DNA of 64,000 nt from Hirudinaria manillensis (taxonomy: Eukaryota; Annelida; Clitellata; Hirudinida; Hirudinidae). The notes under the pieces are model-generated. The model made no database searches. It was not told the DNA's origin and saw only the letters and a program-made list of their open reading frames with translations. Location of the stretch: contig CM067536.1 of NCBI GenBank assembly GCA_034509925.1, positions 6,738,501 through 6,802,500 on the forward strand, written 5' to 3'. Position 1 is the stretch's first letter; the number at the start of each line of letters is the position of its first letter. Made by a program: the position numbers and the translations under genes. Of the stretch, positions 1 through 12,552 are shown piece after piece.

Positions 1-737
1 TTTATTTTTTAATTTGAGCAAACGTCACAGAAATCAGGCCAGTTATAAAAAGTTTAATTGGTTAATGAGGACCATCGCGTTCTTTTTCAAAGATTCTTTT
101 TTTGTCATTTCTTATTTTTGAGTTATTTATAAGTTCATTGATTCTTGATTCACTTTCTTTCGTAATCTCAATTTATAAATACTTAATCCAGCCTTAATAA
201 CCCTCTTCAGCAGTATTGCGTAATGGGATTAAGGCTCCAAAATGGAGCACCTTTGCAACTATTATTGTCGAACAAACATGTAACAATTATCTTTAATTTT
301 AAGTTTCTTTTTTAAATCTGCTATTATCATATTTTGAATTTTCATTTGATGGTTTACACATCTTTTTCTTGCTTAATTGAAAAATAAATTCGTCCAATCG
401 TGCAGTTTTAGATTTAATAGCACGAAAGCTTTCTTAGGTAACTTGATCGGGCCACCTGTATTAGGTTCAAACGCTGCTTTTACCATTTAATTCAGTAATA
501 ATTCAAATCGATACAACGTCATTTTGTATAAATAAATTTATATTTATATAAGCATATTCACTTTTCAGATTAATACGAGTTCGATTTCTTTATAAAGACG
601 GACTCGCAAAAAAGACAAAATCGTGTTTAATGACGAATATCGAATTTGCTGTGCCGAATACTTGTTACCAGTAGAGCAACTCTGAATTACTTTAATAATT
701 AATTTTAACAATTATCAACTTTAACGATAGCAATCAG
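1..737. other. AT-rich spacer downstream of the minus-strand phosphatase
   Basis: No exon or RNA gene could be supported here. The stretch is AT-rich and lies beyond the stop codon of the minus-strand phosphatase at 738, so its right part probably holds that gene's 3' untranslated region. Confidence 0.5.
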
Positions 738-2787
738 TTAGTCTGACAAATTTTTTATCAGCAATTCTTGGTCCTCTGGAAGAAAGCCGATAAATTCCAG
801 ATAGCCTGGAACTCCCCCGTACCTGGAAAAATAAATTTCGATGTTGAAATGATATTGATTTTAAAAAAAATCTCTCGAAATGATTGATCAGGTGATCTTT
901 TTAATAAATCACTATCCATTCATATGATTTATTATTAATTAATTAATTAAATATTATTAACACCATAAATACAACTATTTTTAACTTAAAATCAACGCTA
1001 AATGTCAATATAATCGCTTGCTCTTTTTCAATGTATTCCAGCAGCAGTTTCATGACTTTGCGATTGGCTTTGACGATGATCTCTTTTTCCTCCATGACAC
1101 TCACTCTCTCTTTTTCCCACTTGCTAAAATACGGTTCCAGCTGGATCTACGAGGAGATTGATTATTCATTGACTTAAAGTTAAATTTCTTAGTTTTGGTT
1201 TTTGTTTCAACAATGGAAGATTTGTCAACATGGTAAAGGCAGAATAAGATGGTCTTGCTCGCAATACTAAAACACTCAATTGAAATTATTTCTTTTTAAA
1301 TATTAATTCCTAATTCTTAATTAAACTCCTGCAGACATTGACGATTGTTCAAGCAGTGCAACCCTGTTCGTTTACTGGCTCGACTCGTCATTGGCAAGCT
1401 TTTGCTATGAGAATGCTTTATAGTACGTCTATCAGTTAACAAATCTAATATAAATCATGTACGATTATATAATTTCCAGTTCAGTTCGAAGTTACCAACA
1501 ATGGACTGTGCGTAATCTTCGCAAATGTAATCTTTGGAATAGCCGAGACAAGAAAGCACAAGGGCTGACATTATTCCAGTCCTATCTTTTCCATAAGCGC
1601 AGTTAATCAAGGCAGGAATGTTACTTGGATCGCACAGAAGTTTCAGGCCTGTGAAAATGTTTCGTTCATAAATTGCAAGAATTCACAAAAAATTACTTAT
1701 GTAAAGTTTGTATTTAGATTTTGTTTTATTTGTTCTGTACGAAAAAAAAATTTGATATTGCTATTTCGATGCTTATTACATGATACTGACCAACTTATAA
1801 TTGCATCAAATCGATTGCATCAATAATTGAAATAATTTATTAAATTTCTTAACGCCAACCGGCACAAATGGATAGGCGACTGCGAAGGAGAATCTCCTTG
1901 TAAATCTGACACAAGCTTTTCCGTCTACGGATGAATCCGATCTTTTTCATGGACATGCTGTCGTAAAGTAGATAGAAAACCGAAAGAAACCTCAGAAGCT
2001 TTGGCAGTTCGTTTATGGTATTCCAGGCGTAACGAAATCCGTAAAAATCTATGAGGTAGTGTTTTCTTTCGTAACCGTTATCGCCGCTATATTTCGACTG
2101 TTTTACCCTCACACACTTTATGTTTTCTTGATATTTGAGGTCTCTAAAGAGTGGTATTTTGACCTACGTTGTTAAATAAAATGATAACGTTAATCTTCAT
2201 GAAAATTAATATGCACTTTGAGTAAAGCTCACATCTGATGCTAGAAATATTTAAGGTTAAAATCGACTTTTAAAAAAATAATAATAAGTCTTGGGGAAAG
2301 TTTTTGGAAAGTGGAAAGAAAGTGGATTTGGTGTTTAGAATGTCATAATATTTGCCAAAATACTGAGCTTTTGAACAACGACCTCAAAATCTTGCTATTC
2401 CCTGAAACAATTAAACATTTTGAGCGATTGTTTAATTGCTTTATTATATAAGTAATAAAGTAATTAATGGCCTACCTTGTAGAGAGAATAATATTGGTCA
2501 ATTAATTTGTACTGGCTAATTTTGTATTCGTAGGACGACCTGAAGTCGATGATTCCATTGATACGTATGGTCATAAACTGAGCCATTTCTTCTTTTGTCA
2601 AAAAGTCTGGTCTGGATGACCTGTATACTTTTCCTAAATTCGGTGTCGGCTTGAAACTTAGTCTCCCACCGTCCCCCATTTCAACATTCGTTATTAGGGT
2701 GAAATGAGATTTCAAGTCGCTTTGGCTGATTCCCTCTTTCTTTCCCACGAGCATACGGTAATTCAACATCGACGGAAATGGGTACAT
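738..2787 (-). CDS. Y_phosphatase3-type protein/lipid phosphatase, copy A (324 aa)
   Basis: Five exons on the minus strand: 2787-2476, 2163-1860, 1648-1500, 1146-1022 and 822-738. Their lengths sum to 975 nt and the phases agree at each junction. The exon 1 product contains the N-terminal family motif (YRSSRPDFLT, then IIDFRS). Exon 3 carries the P-loop NCAYGKDRTG, a CX5R phosphatase signature with the Lys-Asp of the PtpB-like/Y_phosphatase3 (PF13350) group. The predicted role is removal of phosphate from tyrosine or lipid substrates; the substrate is unknown. Exon 2 has a hydrophobic stretch around WNTINELPKLLRFLSVFYLL. The last coding intron begins GC rather than GT (1021-1020 read on the minus strand), and both phase and paralogue require this. 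The Met at 2787 is chosen because MYPFPSM aligns with the paralogue's MLHFPSM. Confidence 0.82.
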
Positions 2788-3551
2788 ATCCTTTTTTCTC
2801 AAAACTAACAAAAAAAAAATCAAATTCAGCTAAGTTCGAGAATTGTTTTAGTATAATTTATGTAATACTTCTAAAACGAAAATTCAACTCTCAAAAAGAG
2901 TTTTGTAAGTGGCATTTTGATAGTCTTGTTGAGTTTTTCATTTCTTACATTTTGCCATAATTACTTAACGTTTCCATATGAATCAATTTTCTACATCAAC
3001 AAATTCAGAAATCGGCTATTGTCTAAGGCGACATCTAAGTTTAATGCGAAAATGAAAGAAATAGATTGCAAATTCAAAAGCGAATTACTTTCTGCCTTCT
3101 TGTTGTCAGTAACTTTGTTCTTTTTCGGCATTTCGGGTCGTGCTTTTATCTGATTTAAATGATTTATTCAAAGAAAGGCCGATTCTATATGATTTATCCA
3201 GTCGATATCATAGTCAGTTAAAACTTTTCCGAAAAGTTAGATTTTGAATTTTATTTTAATAGAAGTATAGACACGCAAAATAAGTGAAAACTGGTGAAAA
3301 CATTTTAGACTGTAAACAATATGACGCAAAAGATCGTAGCATAAATGAAATTCACTGCAAATAATTTTTTAAATATCATTTTAAATGATAGATTTAAACG
3401 TTATGCTTAGTGATTCTTTATGATTGATATCACTTTCGAGATCAAATTTAGACCTGAAAGGAAATATCTTCAGTCGAAGTGTTACTGCTTGCGAAGTCCG
3501 CTTCTAGTTGTTTGAAACTGGGACGTTCCTTCACTTTGGGAATCTGAGACG
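2788..3551. promoter_or_regulatory. Divergent promoter region between two paralogous phosphatases
   Basis: This 764-bp spacer separates the start codons of two oppositely transcribed paralogues, so the promoters of both must lie here unless there are distant 5' exons. It is AT-rich and I see no further coding exon with splice support. A 78-codon frame at 2917-3153 has no recognisable motif and is probably chance. Confidence 0.45.
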
Positions 3552-5262
3552 ATGCTCCATTTTCCATCGATGCCGAACTTTCGGCTTTTAGCAAATGCCA
3601 ATAACGAAGAACCAGAAGGCAACTCGGAAAATGATGAAGTAATTGTCACTGATTGTAGCGAAGGCGTCAGAGATCGTCAGCACATGGGATTGACAAAACG
3701 TAAAAAACAGAAAGTTGCTAAATTATATCGCTCGTCTTGTCCAGATTTTCTGACGGAAGGGGAAACAGAATTATTTAGAAGTATCAACTTTAGGAGCATT
3801 ATTGATTTTAGGTCGCGCACTGAGTATTACAAAGGTCGCTCGGTAAAACTGATCGATCAATACTATTCCCTTTACAAAGTTAGACTTACTGCTTGTGTTA
3901 CATCTATTACATTAACTAAATATTTACCCCATCATCACAGGTTAAAGTACCAACTTGGAGAAAATATAAACCTGGTGAGAATGTATCATATGTCTTGCTC
4001 AAATCTGCTGAAAATGAATTTAAAGAATCAAACATGAATAAAATTGAATCAGAAAAGAAACACTTCCTGATCAACTTTTTCAATCTGAATTATGTCTGGG
4101 AGATCTTCAACAGGGTGTCAATATTTTGGAGATTTTTCTCCCTTTTTTATTTATTACTTGACATCATTCTTAGAACAGACAGTAGGTATTTTGTGAGAAT
4201 ATTTGCTGAAAAAACCCTTAACAAACAAGGCTTGATAGGACAATACATAGACATACTCACTCACAGCCAGTCTTCTATATGTGCAGGTTAGTAATTACAA
4301 AATAGATTACAAGAATAAATGTTTAATACAAGTGAAGCATAAATTGCTAAAATATAATCCAATATGGCCAGTGCTTGTGGATAGATTTTTCTTTTTCCTA
4401 GGAGAGAATAGTTGCTATTTCACTGTATTGAAACTGAAAATTAAATCCATAATCCATAAAGTCTTATAATATAAAATTCATTCATTTTCAAAAAATTTTG
4501 AAGCACTCAAATTACTCTGCGACCCAAAGAACATTCCGGCAATGCTTAACTGTGCACATGGAAAAGATAGGACGGGTATCATGTCAGCCTTAGTGCTTTC
4601 CTGCCTTGGATATTCTGAAGACTATATTTGCGATGACTATGCCAGATCTGCTGTTAGTGTTGTTTTATTTGCAAGAGCAGACAAAATATATTGAATTTTT
4701 GAATATCAGGGTATCTTTAAACTTTGGCAAATTTTGCAAATCATCCACCAACTTATTTGACACACTGATAGTAATTTTAAGCACTTCCTTGACTATCAAA
4801 ACATAATTTAAAACTCAAGTTAATCAAATACAATTTAAAATGGCTTTTCTTTTTGTGTTTATGAACATTATCCAGCTTTTCAACAATTTCAACAGGTCCA
4901 ATTGGCCCCCATTCAGAGCGTGCTAGAGAAGGATATAGTTGAAAGATACCACATGTGTAGGACATTCACTACTGCGGACCGAGAGACCATGAAGCAAGTT
5001 CTTGAATACATCAACGACAAGTATGGTCTAACACTAGTACTAACTAATTATCATTAATTAATTAACAACAAATAGGTTTAATTAATAATTAATTAATTAT
5101 CACAAAACGCTTCTGTAGCTTTGAAGTTACATTCGTGTTTCGAGACTTTTTCCTTGATGATGATCTCTTCTAAACAGATATGGAGGGGTGCCAAAGTACC
5201 TGGAAACCATCGGATTTTCTCTTCAAGATCAGCAGAAACTGAGAGACAATCTATCAGGCTAA
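3552..5262 (+). CDS. Y_phosphatase3-type protein/lipid phosphatase, copy B (343 aa)
   Basis: Exons 3552-3878, 3941-4286, 4504-4652, 4896-5020 and 5178-5262 give 1032 nt in one frame. The product shows YRSSCPDFLT and IIDFRS near residues 55-85 and the P-loop NCAHGKDRTGIM about 40 codons into the third-exon segment, so the catalytic Cys and Arg are present. It ends shortly after a YGGVPKYLE motif that is also in copy A. Exons 3, 4 and 5 are exactly 149, 125 and 85 nt in both copies, which supports both models. A hydrophobic segment (WRFFSLFYLLLD) precedes the P-loop, as in copy A. All introns here are GT-AG. Family membership is well supported; the substrate is not known. Confidence 0.85.
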
Positions 5263-6359
5263 CTAATTACCTTCTGATCAACAATTACTGGCCTATTTTG
5301 CTTTATACAATTAACTATTAGATTTAAAATTGTACCAATTTTGTTGCATTCACTGAATGTTTAGTGATTCCTTGCAAGCAAACACTCTTTTGGTGTTTAT
5401 ACCCTTTTTCCAGTCAATTATGTATTCATGCCTTTTTAAGATTATTTGTTAATCGTGTTTGTAAACATTGCAAAGGGGTTTGTAACGACCGTTAATCAAA
5501 GTTAATGCACTTGTGACAAGTTGTATTTTTGCATGTTAAATGCTTTTGAGTAAAAAGGCATCTGGATGATAAAAAGTGATAACGTTTAACACTTTGAAAT
5601 AATCAAGTAATCTGCTGCCAACAAAGTTTTTAACTTGGATGCTCAACCAATAATGGGTGATGTACAATTTAAGATATTTAATACCTTAATTTAACAAGCT
5701 TAATTTAAAATACAAAACTAAACTCAACTTGAGGCAGCATTTTTTTTCTCAAACAAAAACAATAAAATTTAAGAAAAGAATCAATAAAATCTAAGTCAAA
5801 TTGACTTAAGACAAAAACCAGATAAATCAATATCTGTAGATTGGCTAAATCAGGCCAAATAAGTTTGAACATTCTAGAGCTATGCTAAGACTATAAAATA
5901 GAGACAGACTGATTATACATTGAAACAGGCAAGATCGTTACCAGATTAATATGTCAAGATCATCGCCTTATAAAACAGTCAAGACATAATAGATTAACAA
6001 AAACCACTATGTATGTAAGTTATTATGTAACAAACTGCTTTTAAAAAAATAAAGAGCAATATGCTATCAATGTTGGGGGTAGAACGCTTAAGGTAATCAG
6101 GTACCAATTGCATATCGTTGGAGCCAAACGGTATTACAGCCACTATTAATGCAGGCCAATCAATAGATAAGGTAACTTGATAAACAAAATTCAACACGAT
6201 TAGAAAAAGCTTTCAAGTCCACAAACAAATAAATTGCTACTGTGACTGTGTGATGTCTCTCATAATGAATTATGAAACTCAAGCACCTTTATGCTTTCGT
6301 ATATTTTGCAAGCATGGGTTTTGATTCACCTCCAACTGTCATCGAAGATAGTCTTGGAA
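5263..6359. other. Spacer between phosphatase copy B and NIPSNAP (tail to tail)
   Basis: Two convergent genes end here, so both 3' untranslated regions fall in this spacer. I see no exon with splice support and no recognisable repeat family. Frames of about 67 codons (for example at 5994-6197) resemble nothing I know. Confidence 0.5.
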
Positions 6360-8981
6360 TTACTTGAGAGGAGAGAAGGAGGTTGGTATGAGGATCCTGG
6401 AGACCATGGAAGAGACAAGTGGCACTGGAAGTCAAGGTATGTCATTTAAGTGCAACAGTTAAAATTATGGCCTCGTGCTTAGATTACCAGATTGGAACAT
6501 ATTTTAATTCTTAGAACAAACAAATAATTAGAAAAAGGACTTAACCAGAATAATGTTTCGACAACTCCTGCTATGTTACCTTTGATCAAAAGACCACCAA
6601 GCTCAGTGAATGATTTATTGAGCCTTGAAGACATAACGTCAGAACTGGCAATAACAACATCAGAACTGGCGGTAACAACATCTCACCTGTGTAGGCAACG
6701 CATTCATGCCAACCCTCTCTCTCCCAAGCCATATCTCTTACTTCCTCCCTGGCAGCAAGACTCTCATAAGCTGGACAGAATAACAAAAAATATTATTCAC
6801 ACTCTGCACAGATAAAAGATAAAACAATTAAAGTATTATTAAAAACAAATGGGAAAATGTAATCCCTAATTTTGTACCAACCAGAAACAATAAATTTAAA
6901 TATAATATCAATGACTTATTATTGGCAACAGCTATCACAGTTCTAGATAATGATAACAAAAGTTAGGAATGATAACATTTTAGTCAAAAACTTACATTTG
7001 AAGAATAGCTGATTTACTTTGGAGATTAAATATTTATTAGCCTTAAAAGCTACCTACTCACCCCACAAGTGATGGGCTTTGTACAACTCCCCGATGTGGG
7101 AGAAGAAGCCAGCCACACTTTCCTCTCCTGTCTGTCTGTACTTCAATCCACGAGCCCTTATTGATTAGTCAAACTTATTGATCGATGTTTGTGACATTTC
7201 ACAGATTGTCGATTGAGATGCAAGAGAAACACATCACTTTAATACAATTTTTTTAATATGAAATGTATCACCTACAACATACAAAGGGAGGTAAATATGC
7301 AGACTTTGATGGGCAACCAAGAAATTAACAGAAAATATCTTCGTTATATTAAACAGTCATGCAAATATCATATGTTAAATCCAAAGCTGATTCCAGTGAT
7401 TACACAATAGACATTTCTACCTCTGTTTTTTAATATATATTATTTTGCTTATATTTACATTATAAACTACTTCCAAAAACTATGTTTTCATTTCTTTGCC
7501 AATATTAAAAAATAAAACTGTTTTATTTTATAGCACAAAATTAGCTATCAAACTCACCAACTATTTCCCCAATCGATCATAGTTCCTGGCTGTAAACAAG
7601 ACATCATAAATATTTTTAAAAAATCTTTGATTAAAATATTTGCTTAATTATAATATCAAGTTTTGAGTGCAGACTAGCTTCACCGGTTCTTGAAAGTGAT
7701 TGTAAAGCAATAGTCATTTGGTGCAAAGTTCAAAGCCTAGACCTCATAACCAGGTATAAGATTTAATGCAGATTCCAATGCATATCCCAGAAGATACTCA
7801 AACAAATAAAAATATACAAATTCAAACAGAGTTTGTGTCAGTACCTACTAATTTTGCAGCACAAAAATAAAATCATGTCTAATCATTCTGAACTCATTAA
7901 CCTAAAGTCCCAACAAATAGATTTAATTTGTCTTTTAAAAACCTTGAGAGTGTAACTTCGGAGCTCATAAATATTATTTCCAGGTCGTTGGTTGATGTTT
8001 GACCAAAAACTGAAGGCAAGAAGGGTCTGATTGATCCTGTTTCTCAGCAAAACGTTCCTCCTTTTCCGAAAATCCTTAAATTCCTGCTCGTGCCTCAGGA
8101 TTTGTTTGTGTTTATCAAGTGTCTGATAACCACCTTTAAATCTCCAGAGATGGACTGGAGAAATATTAAGGTGAAATTATTAAAGTAAATTGGTTAATAA
8201 ACTCTTGTACAAATATTGTTAAACTTGCTAAAAGAACATGTTATTTTAACACCAATGTGATTATGATAAATTGTTGGACACATTTTATTTTAATGACTCA
8301 ACCAAAAATTACTTCACGATTAAACATAATAATAATAATAATACAATAACAACAGTACAAAAGGTAAACTCAAAATGCTGGAAATGAACATTTGGATGCC
8401 ACCCCATCCATCCTAGAGCTTCTCAAATGTCAACTGAAATTCTTCACTCGAATTAAATGCCAGAAATTCTTCCTAAAATAAAAATGCATACTTGCTTCAT
8501 CCAAGTCTCCAACTTCTACAGTCCAGCTACCAATGTGTTCTCCACCTGTGTTCCACTTCTTTATCATATGTGTTAAACCCTCACTGAAAAAAAACCATTA
8601 GAAAGTTTCAAAATAATAATACATTCAGTCAGTGAACGAGTTAGGACAAGATTAATTAACTGAAATCAAGACTAACTATTCATCCAAATACTTGTCCATG
8701 CTGTCAGGCTTGACTTTATGAACTGCAAGCAAAAAACATCTTAAATGATCTTAATGTGAGTTTAAAATGCTCTCAAATATTTCCAAAACAGAACTTTAAG
8801 ACAAACATTGGAGCTCAAAGACGACATCTTTGTTTGCCAAAAGATTGGAATGAGACTCTGTTCCAGTCTCCATCTTGCGCCCTTTCAAGAGGCGAGTCAC
8901 CCATCCCAATTCCGATGACTGTGCCTTTTTGTCGTCTGCTTCAGATGATTTAGGCGAAGCCCCATAATTCCTAACAACCAT
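6360..8981 (-). CDS. NIPSNAP: NIPSNAP family mitochondrial protein
   Basis: Eight exons on the minus strand: 8981-8807, 8722-8677, 8583-8492, 8154-7943, 7589-7558, 7156-7062, 6770-6687 and 6424-6360 (801 nt, 266 aa, all phases consistent). Diagnostic strings are [83 protein letters not shown] and the end [13 protein letters not shown]. These match the two NIPSNAP domains in order. NIPSNAPs are mitochondrial matrix proteins that can appear on the surface of damaged mitochondria as mitophagy signals; this comes from family knowledge. The N-terminus is uncertain. The frame stays open upstream of the ATG at 8981 to about 9060 with a targeting-like AARLLSSV stretch, so an earlier exon may supply the true start. 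It faces MDH2 across a divergent spacer. Confidence 0.88.
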
Positions 8982-9812
8982 ATTAAGTACATAATGATGT
9001 GAAATAACACTTGACAACAACCGCGCAGCACAAAATGCAATAAACGAGGAGCTTTATTACCTTTTACTAGCATTAAAATTGTAAACTTCATAAAATATCG
9101 GCGAGAAAATCCTGCGAAACTGCAAACCCAGGGCGCAGCTAGTCATGCCCATGACTGAATGAGGTTAAGGCCATGAAGTTGCGAGACTTTAACATTCATT
9201 TAATTAATTTACTTATTATATATTATTTGACTATCAAAATTTATGAAATTTCACGATAATTTAACTTTTTACAAGTAAATTAATTGATGGTAATAACATC
9301 GTAAATTCCGTAAAATACTTTAAAATAGGCACATTTTTATTATTTGCCTAATTTAGTAAATATACTAAATTATTTCGTTCCACTGCCTGCAAAAATAAAC
9401 TCGTGATATGTGGCATAAAAACAACAACCTGTACCGTAAACAGGCTAAAAATAACTACTAGGTTAGTCGTTCGCATTTCTGGATGTGATTCAACATTTGC
9501 ATAATTCAATCACGAATTCCCAGTGTAATTAAAGCGTGCTGACACTCAGTTTAGGTGTTTGGAGTTGTAGAAAAGTACCATGTATCGCAAGGACTTCGTT
9601 CGATGCAGGACGCATTGAGGCACTTGTGCTACGCTCGAGCCATATAAGAGCAGTCCGAAGCGAGCCAGATCTGATCAGCGGAGTTGGCGGACAAAGGCTG
9701 CCAGTCTCTCTGAATGTAGGGTTCTCGTTCTTGCCTTCGGTCGGTTAAATTTGGAGATTTTTTTTTTTAATTTGTGCATTCAAAATTCCAGTTCCTCGTC
9801 GAACTGTTCATA
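8982..9812. promoter_or_regulatory. Divergent upstream region of NIPSNAP and MDH2
   Basis: This spacer lies between the NIPSNAP start and the MDH2 start at 9813. The part from about 9580 to 9740 is clearly more GC- and CpG-rich than the surrounding AT-rich DNA, as expected for a promoter or 5' untranslated region. The left edge may contain the missing first NIPSNAP exon, for example a frame starting at 9091 that reads MKFTILMLVKGNK. No TATA box is assigned. Confidence 0.4.
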
Positions 9813-12521
9813 ATGGCTGTAAGAAGGGTGCAGTTATTAGGATTGGCAAAATTTCTCAAAATCCAACCAACGTCATCGGTTATCAGTCGAAGGTCAATTT
9901 CGCTAACCTCACAGGTGAGTTATTTTTGTTTCACGAAATTGGTTGGTTTTATATTTTCCGTTACGCAGATGTTTTTGTGGATTTTATGCTTGGAAATATT
10001 TACGACCTTTGGAGGTTACTTCATACTCTGTGGTTATTGTCTTAAAATTCTCAGCCTAAAATAGCGAGGCCTACTAGCATGTGCTAAGTCTGTCATTTTG
10101 CAATTTATTATCTTGCTGCAGAGATGGAAAATTTTTTGTTTTTTTGTAGTTTAGACCAAAAATGTGGTATATTTCCTGAGCCAGAAAATTGTTTATCTTA
10201 ATTTCATTACAATGTGTCTTTCACCATTTGTGAGATAAGATTAAAAAGTTATCATTAACATTAAGCTTTAAGTCACATAATAAGTCATTGATCCAGATAA
10301 ATGTTTTGCGTAAATAGGAAGGACATTTTTGGAACGAGCCTGTTGTGGGACTGCTGTCGGATAATAAAATTACAATTAGCTTCTTAGTTTCGCTGGTGAA
10401 TTTGAATTAAAAAATCTTACAAGCACTAGATCGGTTGATTACAACTTTAATAAATGAGATACTAACATGCTTTGCACTTTGGCCCCACAGTTTCTACTCA
10501 GATTTTAGAAAAATACTTCAGCTTGATTCTGGGGATGTCAATTGGTTGGAATAATCCATATGTGATTTCAATTAGTAATAAATACCAGTTGGTCGGGGAA
10601 ATTAGATACACCTTCAACTGTATTTATGACAAATTCGTTGCAGCAGCTGAGCCGAAGGAACGTCCCTAGTTAAGCCGCGTGTTATTATAAATCTGTAATA
10701 ATTTTTTGCAACTAAATACCGGATTACTTTTTATCAACTCGATCAGGTTGCTTAAAAATTCTTTGGCTTTGGGGTCATTGTTCTCTGTGCCTCCTTTGTC
10801 GAACTTCATGCAGCATTTGAAAGGCATGATGTGCATTAACACTGAATTAATTACTCGCTAGTGGTTAATTATTATAGTTAATTATTTTACAATGGAGCTG
10901 CCTGTTGATAATTAGTTACCTGATGCTCAGCTGATAAACATTTTAAGAACAAAAATGTCTTAATTATCATAACATTTTGAATCTCCACCTGAATAATATT
11001 TTCTCTTCAGAACTTTTCCAAAGTAGCTGTCCTTGGAGCGGCCGGAGGGCTGGGTCAACCTTTGTCCCTCCTCTTAAAGATCAACCCTCACATTTCTCAT
11101 CTCTCCCTCTATGATATTAACCAGGTTTGAGTCTTTGGCCATTATGTTTGTCTTAAAAGATTTAAGCCATCATCATTCTATGTTAGGTTTACTCATCTCG
11201 CTTTTGTTAGCCATAATTCTCGATTCTTTGTTTAAAAATATAGGTACCTGGAGTAGCAGCTGATCTCAATCATTGCTCCACAAGGGCAAAGGTTACTGGT
11301 CACCTTGGAGTTCAGATGCTGAAGGAGTGCCTGGATGGGGCTCAGGTTGTGGTGATTCCAGCTGGTGTGCCTAGGAAACCAGGTCTGTTATTTGCTGTCC
11401 ATCAATGGTATTGTCATGTTATTTGCTAAAAGAGTCTACCAGTGTTTGTATTGGTAAAGTAGGTGGTATAAGTGCATACAGGAATAATGTAACTTATGAA
11501 ATTATTTAGCATGAGAGGCACCTAATTTTCGTGATGCTTAGACTGTGATGTTTAATGAAAGCTACAATTTGAGCCACAGCAATATTCGGCCATAATATCA
11601 TTGTTTATTCCATCTTAAGTTGAAAGATAACACCATTTGAGTTCTGACGAAAAGGCAATTTTCTCCGTTATTGAGGCTAATCTTGTCCGGCAATTTCTAT
11701 AGAACGAGAATTTGATGATATTCTGGAGATTTGCATGCTGGTGTTTCAAGACTGTCTTGGGAGCATGTCATTAAGACATTAATCATATTCTTCAGTACAG
11801 CTGTGCATCCTGTACGTTCTTATGAATTGTTTGTTGAAACGTCCAAAATCAAGTAAAGGCAAACTGCAATAATTTTTCTTTCATTTTTTGGAAAGAAATA
11901 TTGTGCGCAAGGTGCCAAAACTCGATTATTTTAAGCTTTGTTATTTATTATTTTACTTTCTTTGTATTATTTATTAAATTGCCATTTAGTATTTATCAGA
12001 TTTTGATTGAATTTTTTTTATGGCTTTCTCAAAAATAAACTTATTTGCATCATTGATAATGACAAATTTGAATTTCCAAGCTAACTAAGAAAGTTAGCTA
12101 AATAAAACTTTAGCTATTTAGATATATAATCTTTGAGTGTTTTTATGTATGACCTTGTAATTGAAAAACCATTTTTATGTATTCGTACTACCTTTTGACT
12201 GTTTTGGGAGGGGGTTCTCCAAGGCAATAAAAGACAATGAAAATATATTGTGGGATCCATGATTATTGAACATTGATTATGATTATTGATTATTGAAGCT
12301 TCATAGGCTTCATTATTCATTATTGTCACTACCTTTCCTGCCAGTACACATCCAGATAACCTACACTTCTCAGCTGTCTGGTCAGATCTGAGAAGTGTTG
12401 GTGATCAGAAATCACAGATTTAATTAAGAAGTCCGAGAATATCAAACCTTGTTTATCATTTTATTAGAGTTTTGATGATGCATAAATAAAAGCCATTTAT
12501 TAAAAGGTTTAATATTAAGTA

Positions 12522-12552
<31 letters not shown>

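Noticed and set aside
10472-10669. 65-codon frame in MDH2 intron 1
   Set aside because: No family resemblance, no splice partners, ordinary intron composition.
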